A stretch of 64,000 nt of DNA, taken from positions 38,485,162 through 38,549,161 of the forward strand of contig NC_023757.2 in assembly GCF_000499845.2 (NCBI RefSeq). The letters run 5' to 3'. Within the stretch, counting starts at the first letter, position 1, and each line of letters begins with the position of its first letter. The translations under genes were made by a program, and so were the position numbers. Shown one piece after another: positions 50,842 to 63,609 of this stretch. The DNA is from Phaseolus vulgaris (Eukaryota; Streptophyta; Magnoliopsida; Fabales; Fabaceae). Under the pieces are notes generated by a model. That model saw only the letters and a list, made by a program, of their open reading frames with translations, ran no database searches and had not been told where the DNA came from.

Positions 50842-53800
50842 TTATATAGTCATTTGCTTAAGCGTGTTAGAATTTGGCATGGTCCCTGCCGGTCTCCAAA
50901 TAATGCTTCCGAGTTTGGTACAAAAATTCTTGTAAAACTGCAGTACAGATATATGTTACTATCAGTTTATATGCATGCAAATATAAATATATGTGCATAT
51001 CAGGCTGCGTTTACAAATGTTTAAAGTACGTACACACACGTGAAGCGAAAAGAAAAATACGGGAATAGGGTTAAACGTTGGGCAGCACAGTAGAATTAAT
51101 AAATAAAGCAAGTGGGTTTGGCAAGTAATAATCTATAGACTAGCTTATTTAAGTGACTGGGATCAAATTAAAATGTTTGATAACAAAATTTATTTAACGA
51201 GCTTATAACTTAAAACATTGTGAACCATCTAGCATGTTTGTTTTTTCATTTAAACCCTCACTTATGATGACGGCATGAATGAGAAGAAGAAAATGAGCAA
51301 AAATATGCAAAGATAATTCCACGAGTAAGTAACAGAGCACGATAAGAAACAACATTCTTGCACACAAAAATATTTCTTTATTTTTGGTTTCTTGGGCTCA
51401 TAATTTGTAGGATTTAATTTCTTTGTAATTTTGAACTTTAATTGTATTTGTACAAGACATAAAATTGGACTCCAATTAAAGACTTATTCAACCCAATTGG
51501 AGCACCAAACTTTTGGCTAAAGAGAAGAAGAGAGGAGAAAGCATGACAAGTGTGGCCCAAACATATAAGATATAACACAAAGATGGAAAGCAGAGGACAA
51601 ATTTTGACCATTGTTCTAGATCTAGGGTTTTTTAATTTGAATTTCTCTCTCACTTGGCCATTGCATTTTCGGCCAAGAAGGCTATATATAGCCTTCATCA
51701 TTTATTGTAAAGAACTTTTGAAATATATGAAATTTGAGAATGATTTTCCTTTTTTAGGTCTAATCTTGATGTCTTGGAATTCAAGTAACAATTCTCCATG
51801 ACACTTATCTTGAAGATGAAGATTCAACTTCAAGTGGCGTGTAATTCTTCCATTTCATGAGTCTTCACCTTTTCTATTTGAATTCTTCTATTGCTTGTTC
51901 TTGTATTGTTGTTCTTGTGTTCTTTTCTTACTTTCTTATAGCTCACACCTAATCCAATTCTTAATTTGTTATGAATTTGACAGTTATTCTAGGGCATAAT
52001 CTCTTTGGTGAGAGTGATTTTTCCTTCTTTTAGATCTTATCTAGATATCTTAAAACTCAAGTGAGGATTCTTCGTGACACTTTCTTGAAGATGAAGATTC
52101 TACTTTAAATGATGTGTAATTTTTCTATTTCATAAGTCCTCTCCAACATTTGTATTTGAATTTTTCTACTGCTTGTTCTTGTATTGTTGTTCTTATGTTC
52201 TTGTCTTTCGTATAGCTCATGCCTAATCCAATTCATAATTCGTTCCATATTATGTTTTTCATGTCTTAGTTCCATTCTTATCTTCTTGTCTTGTTCTTAA
52301 TTCATATACATTGTTCATGTGTTGATGTAATCATTGATTCAAATCTCTCATAGGTTCAATTCATGACTTAACTCGAGGATGGGATTCTAATTGGTGATCT
52401 AGATTTCTTGCTATTATATGTTTGTTTAAGCTTCCAATACCCACAAGTACTCTCAATTTCCGAAACACTTCCAACATGAATCCATCAGTCTGGAGTCATT
52501 CATGTTTAACGGAGTCCAAGGTGTACTTAACAGGGCCTTAGCTGGTCTATATAGCTTATTGATTTTAGCTTATAGGTTTGTAGCTTGTTTTTTTTCATTT
52601 TTATTCTTACTAATTTCATACAGTTCCTTTACCCTCTATTTTCATAATCATTTTTATGTTACCTACTGTAACTATTTTAACTTTTAATAAAAACATTTTT
52701 ATCTCTAAAAAATTAATAAAAATTAAAAGTCAACTGAAATTTTACAATTTTTTTGTTAATTTATATTTATTAGATTTTCATTAACTAAATTTATCCAACA
52801 CTTTTAATAGAATACGTTATTGTATAACCTTCACCTTTCTGGGTTAAATTTTGTATATGTTATTTGTAGGTTAGACTCATGGTGTCTACTTGCTGTAAAG
52901 TTACAAAGTCTGCAATAATCTGTGTACAAAATTAATGTATTGTTCCGTCCGGTTGACCTGGAACGTCTTTGTGCGCGACCTCAACCGTTAGCTAGGGACT
53001 CCTTCCCACTGGTTATCTGTGGATTCCTGCAAAAGAGGACAAAAGGGCGCCCTAGCGGCCGTTTGTACTCCGACACCTCGACATCAAAGGGTTTAGGGAG
53101 AACCAGACCTTGAGTTCGGGCGCACCATGATGCGGATAAATAACTGGAGAAAGAGGAAAGGAAAAGGATTTTAACAAGTGATGCCAAGACAGAAAAGGGG
53201 ACAAAACCCTAGAAAAATACCACCCACGCGAGAAAACCCAAAAAGGAGGAGAAGGGAATGGAGAAGAACGGAGGAGCGGAAGAACACAAAAATGCAGAAA
53301 CATAAACAGTTCCAGGCAGTTCAATACGCAGCGATGCAATGCAACGCAGAAGAAGAGTAATGGAGGTGGAAAAATCATACCTTTGATGTCGAGGTGTGGA
53401 AGGAAGGGAAGTGCGAAGGAAGGAGCAGTGATTGCAGGGGAAGGGCTCGAAGACGATGAACAATGCAGAAAGGCAGAGAGAATGGATGAAACAGTGGTTT
53501 GAGCACGGGGTTTTGGGTAACTTGAACGTTACATTTGCAACCCAAGAGGCGCTAATCGGGGACCGTGTGATCGTGCCGCGTGTCAAAGGATTAAGCGCTC
53601 AAGGGGAGCGCGAGGGACTCTAGAGGTTGGCCGTGTGATGAGCCACGTGGCACGCGATTAAGCGTGGCCCCAAAAGGTGTTACTTTCCCCGCTTCAGAGG
53701 ATGTCCAATCAGCCATTAAGGGCACCTCATGGTTCAGAGAGTGTCACGTCAATAATTCGAGAAGTGTTAAGTCAGCAAGGAATGACACGTCACCAGGGTG

Positions 53801-56800
53801 ACACGTGGACGGCGTGGGCAAGACCTTAGTCTTTGCGCTGAAGACAAGTCTTCACCTTAAGACTGGGGGGCTTGTGTACCGTCCCGTATCTGGACGTTGA
53901 CAAAGTCAATGTCAAAGTCAACGTCGGGGGTCAAAGTCAACATAAGGTGTCGCCTAGGTGAAGAGGCGCCAAGTGCCAGCGTCGCCCAGTTAAGGCGTCG
54001 CCAAGGTCAAGTTTCACAAAGGCAAGGCAATCACAGTGTGGCTCCCCGATACCCATGGGTAGGAAAGACCATGGAGGGAGCGACGCCGTGGGAAGGCCTC
54101 AAATCCCGATGATCCGGGGTAGTAATAAAGAGAAGAGAAAGGTGGCTTCAAGGCCATAGTAACAGCGCCAGTGTAGAGCAACCTGACTCGCGAAGTGCCC
54201 CTGCCGCCCCAGAGACACCCTTGGTATAGATACGACTCATGAGGAAGGTCACGCCCAGGGTAGACAGGTGCGGGGTACGAGAGGAAGGTAGATACGCTCT
54301 CGTAGTGAGTGACTAGATGTTGGGGGCATGAGTTGGCACCCAAAGTGTCACCCCTAGCGCAGACGCACTCCCAGGTAGGAGGACTCACGCGAGGAGATAC
54401 CCTCAGATGGGGTCACGGCGCTATGAGGCCCTCCACGTGTACAACAGCCAGGTCAGATTAGAAACGCCATTTTGTCAGGTACAAGGTAATTAAGGTTATT
54501 TAATACAGTTTCCGTTTCGAGCGTTTAAGGTACTATAAATGCTCCCAATCGGTTTAAACGTCTTAAATGCGCTACGTTTTATAATTAAATGCGCTTTAAG
54601 GCGCTTTGAATGCGGGAGTAGCTTAAATAGCGCCTTGAATGTTGGAAACGGGGTTCGGAATTTTGGCAAATTTTCCAGAAACTCTCTAGTTGCTTGCTCG
54701 AGCTTTGAGGTTACGCACAAGGGACTAGGGAAAGATCTTTGCCAGAAGGAGAAAATATACACTAGACACAGTTCATTTAACCACCTTCAGAGTACCCTTC
54801 ACGGTGCTCCGATACGAAGGTGCATAGTCTTTGGTGTTTCTTGCTGGCTGACTTGAGCGTCGGTGTGCAAACGGCCGCTAGGGCGCCCTTTTGTCCTCTT
54901 TTGTAGGAATCCACAGATAACCAGTGGGAAAGAGTCCCTAGCTGACGGTTAAGGTCGTGCACAAAGACGTTCCAGGTCAACCGGACGGAACATGTATCAA
55001 GAGATCAATTTTGCTCCTCTTTTATGCTTTGTTATGTTTTTAACTTGGTATCAAGAGTTTCATTTATCTTTAAGGAGATGTGAGAAAGAGAAAAAAATCA
55101 CAAATTTCCAATACAATGACAAAAAAGCCACCAACAAACCCCAAAAAAATACTTCAAACACAAAAGCTGCTTCCAACAGTAGATCTTTACCTCCACCTCC
55201 TAAATTTGTAGATGAAAAGTATAATATGTGGGCTGCAAAAATGAGGACTTATTTCGGAGCTCAAAGTTTATGTGATTTAGTGATAAATGGAAGCAATCGA
55301 GCTCCATTACCAAAAAACCCAACAATAGCTCAAATGAGGAGTCATAACAATGAAGTGGAAAAGGAAGGCAAAATACTTGTCATTATACTAAAAACACAAC
55401 ATGATGATGTATTTATCAAGATTCTAACTCTTGAAACTCCACAAGAGGCGTGAGATAAGCTGCAGGAGGAGTTCCACAAGAACGAAAGAACAAAATAGAT
55501 GCAAGTGTTGAACTTGAGAAGAGAGCTTAAAGCTATAAAAAATGAAAGAAAATGAATTTGTCAAAGACTTTGCAGACAAGTTTTTCAAGGTCACACAAAC
55601 CAATTGAGAAACTTTCTAACAAACGGATTGTGGAGAAACATTTTGTGAGTCTTCCTCAGAAGTTTGAGTAAAATATTTCCTCTTTAGAAAGAAAATAAGT
55701 TAATGCCTTACAAGCTACTGAACAGAGAATGTCTCTAAGAATGGAAGAAAATATTGAATATGCTCTTGTGGCACAAAACAAAAGCAACGCTCAAGGCTGA
55801 AGCAGTTCAGCAAAAAAGTAATTTGAAGAGGAAATTGAAGAAAGCAAAGGAGGAGGAAAATGGAAAAATAAGTTTCCACCCAGTCCCTATTGTAAATAAA
55901 ATAATCATACTGAAAATTTTGTTGGTTTAGGTCAAGCATTAAATATAGGGCACCTGATCAATTTGGTTATTTAGAGAAGGTTTGTAAAAATAAAACAAAC
56001 CAACAGGTACAACAAACCCAAGTTGTTGAGGACGAAGAACAATTTGAGTAGCATTTATTTGTAGCAATTTGTTGTTCAGCAAATAATGACAAAGAGATGT
56101 GGCTTATAGATAGTGGGTGTATAAATCATATGACCCACAAGGCTATATACTTCTTTAAAGTCAAAAGTGTTAATGTCAAAGCAAAGGAGTTTGTAGTTGA
56201 AGTTCCAACAAGTACAAAATATATTTAAAGTATTTTATGCGTTTGGTATAAATCAAAGTTTGTGGAGTGTGGAACAAATGCTATAAAGGAATTATTCCCT
56301 GTGAGTTAAAAATATGAGTTACACCATATTTGACCTTTTCGGGTATGAGCTTATGTCCATTAAAATGAAAGATAAGAGTTTTTCCATAGAATGGAAGAAA
56401 GAAAACATGCATTCTGTATTATATGAAGATGCCGATTCGGAAAAAAAATACCACTTGAGAAGGTAGTTCAAACTTTGAAGATGGATTCAAATCAACCCCC
56501 AACAAAAGTTTTAGTGGGGAATTTGGGAATCTTTGGCCAAAACAAATTTAAGGAGGAGACAAAATCTTTGAAATTGTGGGATTTATGGACTTATGTTGAA
56601 TATTTTTTTCAAGGACCGTGGAAACTGCAACAATAATGGTTATTGCTTTGGAAAATGCACGAGGGAAATCTTCTAATTCGAAAAACTTTGTTGGGGTAAT
56701 CATATTTCTTCTTATCAAATCTATTTTTAGAGTGGAGTACAATAAGTTATAATTTTTTAGAAAATAACTCTATTTATCCTTTTTAAAATTGTGTTGGAAC

Positions 56801-59800
56801 TATGTTAGAATTGTCAGAGACAAAAAAAAATTGTATTTTAAATTGAACATTTCACCGATGTGTTGTAGGAGTATCTTATGTGTGTTAGTGTTTGATACGT
56901 ATCAGACATAGGGATACACCAATTAATAAATGTGTCTGAGCTTCATAGGGGATAACACGCAATATCAGATAGCAATAAATTTTGACAAAGAAAGAAAATT
57001 AATAATGATTAGCATATGATCTTGTTCATCTCAATTCCACAAAAGTTGAACATCAACATTAGACTTCAGAATTCACCCAATCTATGATATTGTTGATTAA
57101 CGCACAGCCAAATTTCTCAGTCAGCACTATGCCTAAAATAGCTGTGTTCACCATGTAACTGTACCAAAGAGCATTTTCTTGTTGTAATTGATGACTGACA
57201 AAAGTTAGTAACTAACTACCAGTAATTAGATTAACTTCAGAATTAAAAATTAAAACATGGAATGGACCTGACTTCATAAGAGGGGAAAAAACAAATAATG
57301 TGCATGGTAGTTCCCCCTTTAGCATTAGCCATATCTCATTTAGTATTCCCATGGCATAGCTTGAAAGTATTTGAGAAATCAAAAAGCAGATAAGTGTAGA
57401 TACTGAAGCTAACCTTGTGGTAGTCAAAAGTATCCCCAGCTGCCTTCCGAATATCAACCATGAAAAGGGATGGTGCGACTTCAAACACCTTTAAAAAAAA
57501 CATGATTTTAATCATATGCTCAAGCAGATATAAAATTTTCACATAAAACAGAGACAAAAGCAAAAGCAAACTACCTCTAAGACCACTGCAAATTGCCCAA
57601 CCTTGTTTGCAGAAAAACCTTCGAGCCTCACCTGCAAGAAAATTACCTTTAGGGAAACGATAGGAAAATAAAATAACAGCAAGAGATAAATTTTCTTTTC
57701 GGAATCAAGTACAAAAATCTCTACCTGGTCTTAAGATTAGAGAACCAAATACACCTGTTTTGAATTAGCAATCCCTACTTTGGGATGTAATGTGATTGAA
57801 ACAATAATGTAAATTGGCTCGTATGACATGATAGACATTGCAGACTATATTAACAGTAGGTAAATGGAGCAGCAGAAGCTACAAGCAACAAAGATTGCAT
57901 TGACATCTGATGACAATAGAATTAAATGTAGTACGTCTGCTCATAATTATGTAAAAAATGCCTGTTACATCACACCGCCATTTATAATCAGCTTAAGGCA
58001 TCTTGAGCCAATGGATTATTGATGTAGACAATTCTAGGAGAATAGGGAACACAAAGAATTGGAAGAATAGGGAATGCCAAAGAATGAATGGATTCCAAAT
58101 GCACTGAATTAGGAGAAAGATACAAAGGTTTATAAAATGTGTCTGATAAAAAATTAACAACTATGATCACAAAGTATCTTTTTTATAGCTAACTAAAACT
58201 GTTCAACTACCAACATAAAAACAGAAAAACAGAGTAATTAGCTAAGGTGTCCTGTCCTGTAACAATTATCCACTCAACATTATAGCATAAAGTACAGAAG
58301 AGAAGTTATACCTTGTAATTGCGAGAATGGACCTTAAGACCCATTGACTCTGCAACAGCTTCAATAGAAGAAATTATAACTTTTGCTGGTTTACGAGAGA
58401 CAAATCGAGTTTGCCGCTTTACATAATCCTGTTAGAATAGCAAAAGCATATCAATTGGGGCAATGCATCAGACAACCTTGAAAAAATGACTCTGAGCCAA
58501 CTTGCCCCACTTCGGTTCAAACTTGAAATCAGTTCCCTCTAATGCCCACCTAGGCAGGTGGAAGTATAAAACGTTACATGGCAGCCAGAGACATAGAGGA
58601 ACCAAGAGATTGTAGAGCGGGAAGATGAAATTAAAACAATACCTGATGCCTATCAAACAATGGTGAAAGATTCAACCCCTGTGATAAGGCAATCATCTCA
58701 AATGCATTCATTATCAAAGGACCCCCCTCGGTAATTTCTGACTGTTCAGCAACATATTGGTCCTATAAAAATCTAAAAGTGTCAACTATCCCAGATCAGT
58801 GAATGAAACACATGCGACTGTTGGATAACTATCACAACATATTGTACACTCACAATGTATTTGCGGCTATGGATATGCAAGTAAGAGTTAACACATACAG
58901 TTGCAAAAATAAATTTTGTTTCTATAAATAGAACAGAACAAAAAACAACAGCAAACCTCAATATCATCAAAAACAGCCCGAACATCATCCAAATTCACTT
59001 GCTCATATTCCCCGAGTTTGACAGGAATATAGTTTTTCTGGAACCATGGATCTTTCCTTATTTCTTCAATTTTCAACCTCTGCACTTATATAATTAAATT
59101 GAAATTAGTAGGAATAATCTATTTAATTCAAAATTATTTGCCAATAATCAGGTGTAAAATTTCCCAGATAATGAAATATATTTCCCAGACAACTAGTAGA
59201 AGAAAAATCTACACAAGAAAATATATTTATTTTAGTGTAGCAAAATCATGAAACCTTAAATAAGCATAAAAATATCAGAAAACTAAAAAATAGACCATTA
59301 TCCTTTAATGAGAAGAACACTGTTTATTGTCTCAATTTTGTACTATTTGCAATTTTAATGTTTCCTAAATAAGAAAAGGAAAAAAAATATTAAAAAATTT
59401 TAAAATTGTTCACAGCACTCACTACATAGTTGCATTGTAATAGGAATAAACAGACTTGTAACTATGAAAATGATCAGTGAGAAGCACACTTCATACCATA
59501 GCATAATGCGTGTATGTCTGTAGACTCTGTACTAGAGGGTATAACAAATTACATCTTAAAGAAACAAAAAATTGTACTCACTGTTTCTGGATTAGGATCT
59601 AGAATTTTATGTATGAATGACTTTGTCTCAGCAGAAAACCAGAATGGGCAAACATACTCTGCAGCATTGATCTACAAGTTCAAATAAAAAGAAATTTCAA
59701 TAACAAGAAGTTAACAGCTGGTTAACAATTTACATCAGCGATACTCCTAAAATGAACATTAAACACACTCAAAAGATTCCTCATGGTATCTAGTAAGAAA

Positions 59801-62800
59801 GACAAGAGAATCAAATTTTCATAATAAGTAAAAAGCAAAAATCGAAGGGATTATTATCAATTGAATTTGATGATTCCATGGCTTACCCCAGACAGTCCTG
59901 GAATGTTTGTTTCCCCTTGAAGGGAAGAGGGAACCCTATTCTCCAGCCCAAGACTAAGCTATAATCCTCAACAATACAAAATAGAATTCCTTCCTACACC
60001 CACCCACCCACTCCCTCTAAAAATCTACAAACACTACTGTTGCATAACTATATCAATTTCTCCCCTATTAACACCATTCCGTCCATCATAATTACTTTCT
60101 CACATTTACCCTCCTAATAACCAGGTTCAAAACAAGTTTTCGACAAATGAAGCTCTACTAGATAATAAGCATGAACAATGCATGGCCATTAAAGTAGAAC
60201 AATGCATCTCAGCTTTTCACATTTCATAATCCAGCATGTAAACAACTACTAAAGCTTGGATAACCCATTAAAGATAGATGGTGGCCGCTGAAATATTTTC
60301 AACTTCGGCAATTTTACTATCACCACTAAAACTGTGCATGGATTTAGTGGTTCATTTTATTTTTATCCATATCAATTATTAAGGTTGTTTCATTAGGATC
60401 TTGCTATTAACACTTCAATTACAAGATGAATGTTTTATAATTGTTTCTTATTATTTTAAAAGAGTATTTATTTTCTTCAATGAGTTAGTTCAAGATTTAA
60501 AATGTAAATAAAGTTCCAAAGTAGTTAAAAGTGATGCTCCACTGATCTTTTCTATTACATTCACTACCATATTTTCACTCTTCTCTCTAGCTCTTTCAAG
60601 TATACTTCACGATTATAATGGAAAGGTAGAATACCCTTCTGTATAGTGTTGGAAGGTCTGGCTCCTCAAAAGGAAGATGTCCGGCCATTAGAACATATAG
60701 GATGACCCCACTTGACCAAACATCAGCTGCTGCACCATTATATCCTCGATTGCCGAGCACCTACAAAAGATCATTTCAGTAAGAAACCAAAGCACATAAT
60801 GAGAAATGAAAATTATTGCAATAAAGGAAAAAATCAAATTTATACTAACTCATAATTAAATCACTTAGAAGAAACAATCAAATTGCTACCTAAAATAACT
60901 ATCTCACCTTACGAATATAAATTGAATATATCAATGTCATGAGATGAAAAAAATGTGATAATTACAAATCCAAACATTAAATGTATAAATAATTAACTGT
61001 GCTGAATATGCCTCTTGTTCCAAGATAAGGATTTGCTAGTAAGGTATAATATCTAACTCTATATATTGAATCAGACTACTTTAACTTTGAGGTGGATTAA
61101 TTTCTTATTTCATTCTTACTCAAACAATGACATGTCATCCTTAATTCCTCTTTCTTAAATACTAAATATAAATTAAATTCTAATTATATATATATATATA
61201 TATTATATCCTCATTTTCAGTTTTGAATATCTCTGATAATCTCTATATTTTAATATTCATGCTGAATTTAGAGAAAAACAAAAGGTTGTAATGCAGAGAA
61301 GAGAACACCTCAACTCGTTACTATTTATCTATTTCATCACCATTGATTTCTCCATAAGACAGTAAATAAACTTGATATGATATGGAGGGAGAATTAGGAA
61401 TAAAAGCAAAATAGGAAAAGGATCAAAAGATAAAGGCAATAATTAGGAATGACATTAGAGTTGTGTATAACTAATTTTACCTCAGGGGCAACATAATTTG
61501 GGGTCCCACAAGTGGTGTGAAGAAGGCCAACACCCTTTAAGAAAGACACAGAAAAGGATGGAGGCGTTAGTTCTGCAGCTTCTTCTATTTCCAAAAATCA
61601 TTATTCTGATACAAAGCAAAACAAGATGCCAATGGGATGAAACCAAAAGTTATCTGCATTCTACGATTGCATTATTACCTTTTTAGTCAATGCACTCAAT
61701 CCAAAGTCGGAAACTTTCAAATTTCCATAAGCATCAAGAAGAAGGTTTTCAGGCTATCGAAAGGGAAAAAATAAACAAATTGATCAAGACAAAAACAAAA
61801 AAAATGGTTAAAACAGACAGCAATAACATAAACACACACACACATATTATCTACTGTCTTTCACCTTCAGGTCTCTATGGTACACACCCTTTTTATGACA
61901 ATGATCAACAGCGTCTATAAGTTGTTGAAAATAGCGCCTAGATTCATTTTCAGAAAGCCTTCCCAGCTGAACCTACAGATCCAAAAGCAGTGTCATTGTA
62001 ACATAAACAACAAACAAAATCGAATAAAAAGCCCAATCAAATTATTAACAATAATTTTTAGCATCTCAACAGTGATTACTAATTTTAAGGTCAGACTTGA
62101 GAATTGTCAAAGTTTAGAACAATCATAATATATAAACACAAAAACTTACAATTTTGTCATATAGTTCCCCTCCCATCACAAATTCAAGGATTATGTAGAT
62201 CTTGGTCTGGCTAGCCAAAACCTAAAATTCGAAAACAACGTGAGAAATACAAGAGGATGAAAGATGGTGTAAATCCTAATGTATTAGGATATCTCTATAC
62301 ATACCTCGTGCAATCTAACTATATTAGGATGCCTGACAATCTTCATAATGGATATCTCTCTTTTAATCTATATTAACATTATTCAAGTTAGAAACGCTAA
62401 TAGCAAAAGATGGAAAGAATCACAATAAGAATTCAGTACAACGAACTGCATCATTATTCTGGCATAAATGCACAGGCAAGAATATAGATTTAGATGCACA
62501 ACTTTGACTGAAAATTCAAAATATGAATATAAAAATTTATTACAATAATGATAACAATGATACTATTAGCATTATATCACTTGTAGTTATTTAAATAGGT
62601 CAACATTTGGGGTCTAAAAGTCATTTTGAACAGTGGAGAGCTTTAACTTTTGTACCAAAACAGGCTTCTAATAAAGTCTTCATTTGACTTATTTTGGAAA
62701 TAGGTTCGGTCTAGGCCAGAGAGATAGACAATGTCAGAGGCCTCAAAAGCAGCCTCCCACTAGCAACCTGGTATATTTTCATCTCCAACCATTGACATTC

Positions 62801-63262
62801 CCTCTGATTCTCGTTCTCACAAACCAAAGACGATCTAGCCCATCATATTTTCATTTCTAGTTTGTTTTAATTTTACTATTTCGTTTTTTGGATACCAATT
62901 GAAGAATGTAAAGAAAGGCTTGACCTCATACTCGTTATTAACAACATGAATTTGAAGGAACACCAAACCAAACAAGACTCAAAAGCTAAAACCCAAAACA
63001 TAAAGGTTATCAACAATCAATATAATGGAAACTGAACACATAGGTTCCCTTTGGAACAGTTGAAAGTAAAAAGGACAACCTGATCAACCATTCTGTGCTG
63101 GAGAATGGTGGTCTTAGCCATAACTTTAATGGCCACGCTCTCCCCTGTTTCGGAATTTATCGCGAACTTGACCTTGGCGAACGTGCCTTCGCCAATAGTT
63201 CGCCCCACCTCATACTTCCCGATCTTTCTCCTCACCTTCATGGTTTTTCGACGTTCATTCAT
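50842..63262 (-). CDS. SOS2: CBL-interacting protein kinase SOS2 (CIPK24), 14 exons
   Basis: Exons (minus strand, 5' to 3'): 63262-63080, 62367-62305, 62221-62150, 61972-61865, 61753-61679, 61534-61481, 60760-60635, 59671-59582, 59079-58957, 58762-58643, 58428-58312, 57631-57575, 57488-57414, 50937-50842. All introns are GT-AG and phase 0; the product is 452 residues. Kinase motifs: GEGTFAKV (24-31), ATP lysine K46, HRDLKPEN (138-145), DFG (158-160), and activation loop [13 protein letters not shown] with Thr174 matching the Thr activated in Arabidopsis SOS2. The NAF motif [19 protein letters not shown] (316-334) binds the calcium sensor, and a PPI-type segment (about 339-380) follows. The C terminus ([14 protein letters not shown]) is encoded by exon 14, 6.5 kb beyond exon 13. 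SOS2 with SOS3/CBL4 activates the Na+/H+ exchanger SOS1. [14 protein letters not shown] and [16 protein letters not shown] favour SOS2 over other CIPKs. Confidence 0.92.
51390..52500. repeat. LTR-like segment with a 275-bp-offset internal duplication
   Basis: Two similar blocks at about 51747-51985 and 52022-52255 share TCTTGAAGATGAAGATTC (51808 and 52083), CTTGTTCTTGTATTGTTGTTC and CCTAATCCAATTC. Upstream lies a promoter-like stretch with GGCTATATATAGCC (51680-51693), as in plant LTRs. No matching second LTR or coding region was found, and its borders are unclear. Confidence 0.45.
52800..56640 (+). pseudogene. decayed Ty1/copia remnant (gag, protease), interrupted
   Basis: After the 2-kb insertion, a primer-binding-site-like TTGGTATCAAGAG occurs at 55045-55057. 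A gag frame follows (about 55089-55453) containing [20 protein letters not shown]. Degenerate gag continues with stops and shifts to a damaged zinc-knuckle area (about 55890) and the protease motif [16 protein letters not shown] (about 56097). A GAG-pre-integrase-like stretch ([20 protein letters not shown], near 56350) ends the coding part. Integrase, reverse transcriptase and RNase H are missing. The 5' LTR should lie to the left, split by the insertion at 52941. A purine-rich tract AATTTAAGGAGGAG (56545-56558) may precede a 3' LTR. Outer borders are uncertain. Confidence 0.7.
52941..54992. mobile_element. 2052-bp LTR-derived insertion with two U5 ends and TGTAT target duplication
   Basis: The insertion is GC-richer than its surroundings. 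It is flanked by TGTAT on both sides (52936-52940 and 54993-54997). Its right part is a complete LTR, 53873-54992 (TGTGTACCGTCC...CGGACGGAACA, about 1120 bp), with a TATA box (ACTATAAATG, near 54532) and a polypurine tract GACTGGGGGG just before it (53861-53870). Its left end (52941 to about 53072) is an inverted copy of the last 130 bp of the same LTR, about 95% identical by eye. The stretch 53073-53872 has no coding frame and looks like the 3' untranslated part of a Ty3/gypsy element of the Tat/Ogre kind. Family assignment is tentative. The element lies within the 5' end of a copia remnant. Confidence 0.8.
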
Positions 63263-63591
63263 TCGCAATTGCAGCTCCTCGTGGCTTCCGATTCAGAGAA
63301 GATGACCTAGGAACGGAATTCGCTCCGAATGAATTTCAGAGAAAAGAACGGTGTTCAGTTATTGGAACCTGATCCTCGCTTACTAGACGTTGGAGGAGAA
63401 AAGAAAAGATCCCAAAGAGTTGGAATATTCTAGAATTGTACAGAAAAGAAGAAGCGATGGAAGCAACAGCTCAAATAAGACTGGAGTTAAGTTCCAAGAG
63501 TAGACACGTGAAAAAGGAGAAAGAGAAACAAAATGGTGTGGCAACTTGCGAATGTCTCAATCGTCTTACGCCTCGTTTGAGCATGCGTGAC

Positions 63592-63599
63592 TATATAAG
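63592..63599 (-). promoter_or_regulatory. probable TATA box of SOS2
   Basis: The minus strand reads TCTTATATAGTC about 330 bases before the start codon. The predicted leader between it and 63262 contains no upstream ATG on the minus strand. Confidence 0.5.
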
Positions 63600-63609
63600 A
63601 ACAAAAATG

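Larger units (their letters stand above)
50938..57413 (-). other. 6.5-kb last intron of SOS2, host to nested elements
   Basis: The donor GTTAGC follows the Lys codon ending exon 13; the acceptor CTGCAG precedes the Phe-Tyr-Lys codons of exon 14. All other introns of the gene are under 1 kb. The intron holds an LTR-like segment, a copia remnant and a 2-kb LTR-derived insertion. If transcription ended inside it, the reading frame would add 25 unrelated residues after exon 13 and stop near 57336. A minus-strand open stretch at about 57080-57195 looks faintly coding but was not recognised. Confidence 0.85.

Noticed and set aside
53052..53586. Several overlapping open frames on both strands of the GC-rich insertion
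   Set aside because: High GC lowers the stop frequency; none matches gag, pol or a transposase, and the region behaves as retroelement untranslated DNA.
54014..54388. 124-codon minus-strand frame
   Set aside because: Lies inside the LTR and is explained by base composition.
52941..54992. Classical TIR DNA transposon (Mutator, hAT or CACTA)
   Set aside because: The 5-bp duplication, TG...CA ends, polypurine tract and complete LTR fit an LTR element; Mutator (9 bp), hAT (8 bp) and CACTA (3 bp) duplications do not fit.
57079..57198. Minus-strand stretch at the start of the last SOS2 intron as a closer terminal exon
   Set aside because: It does not encode the conserved FYKNFC-type C terminus, whereas 50937-50842 does with a good acceptor; it stays unexplained.
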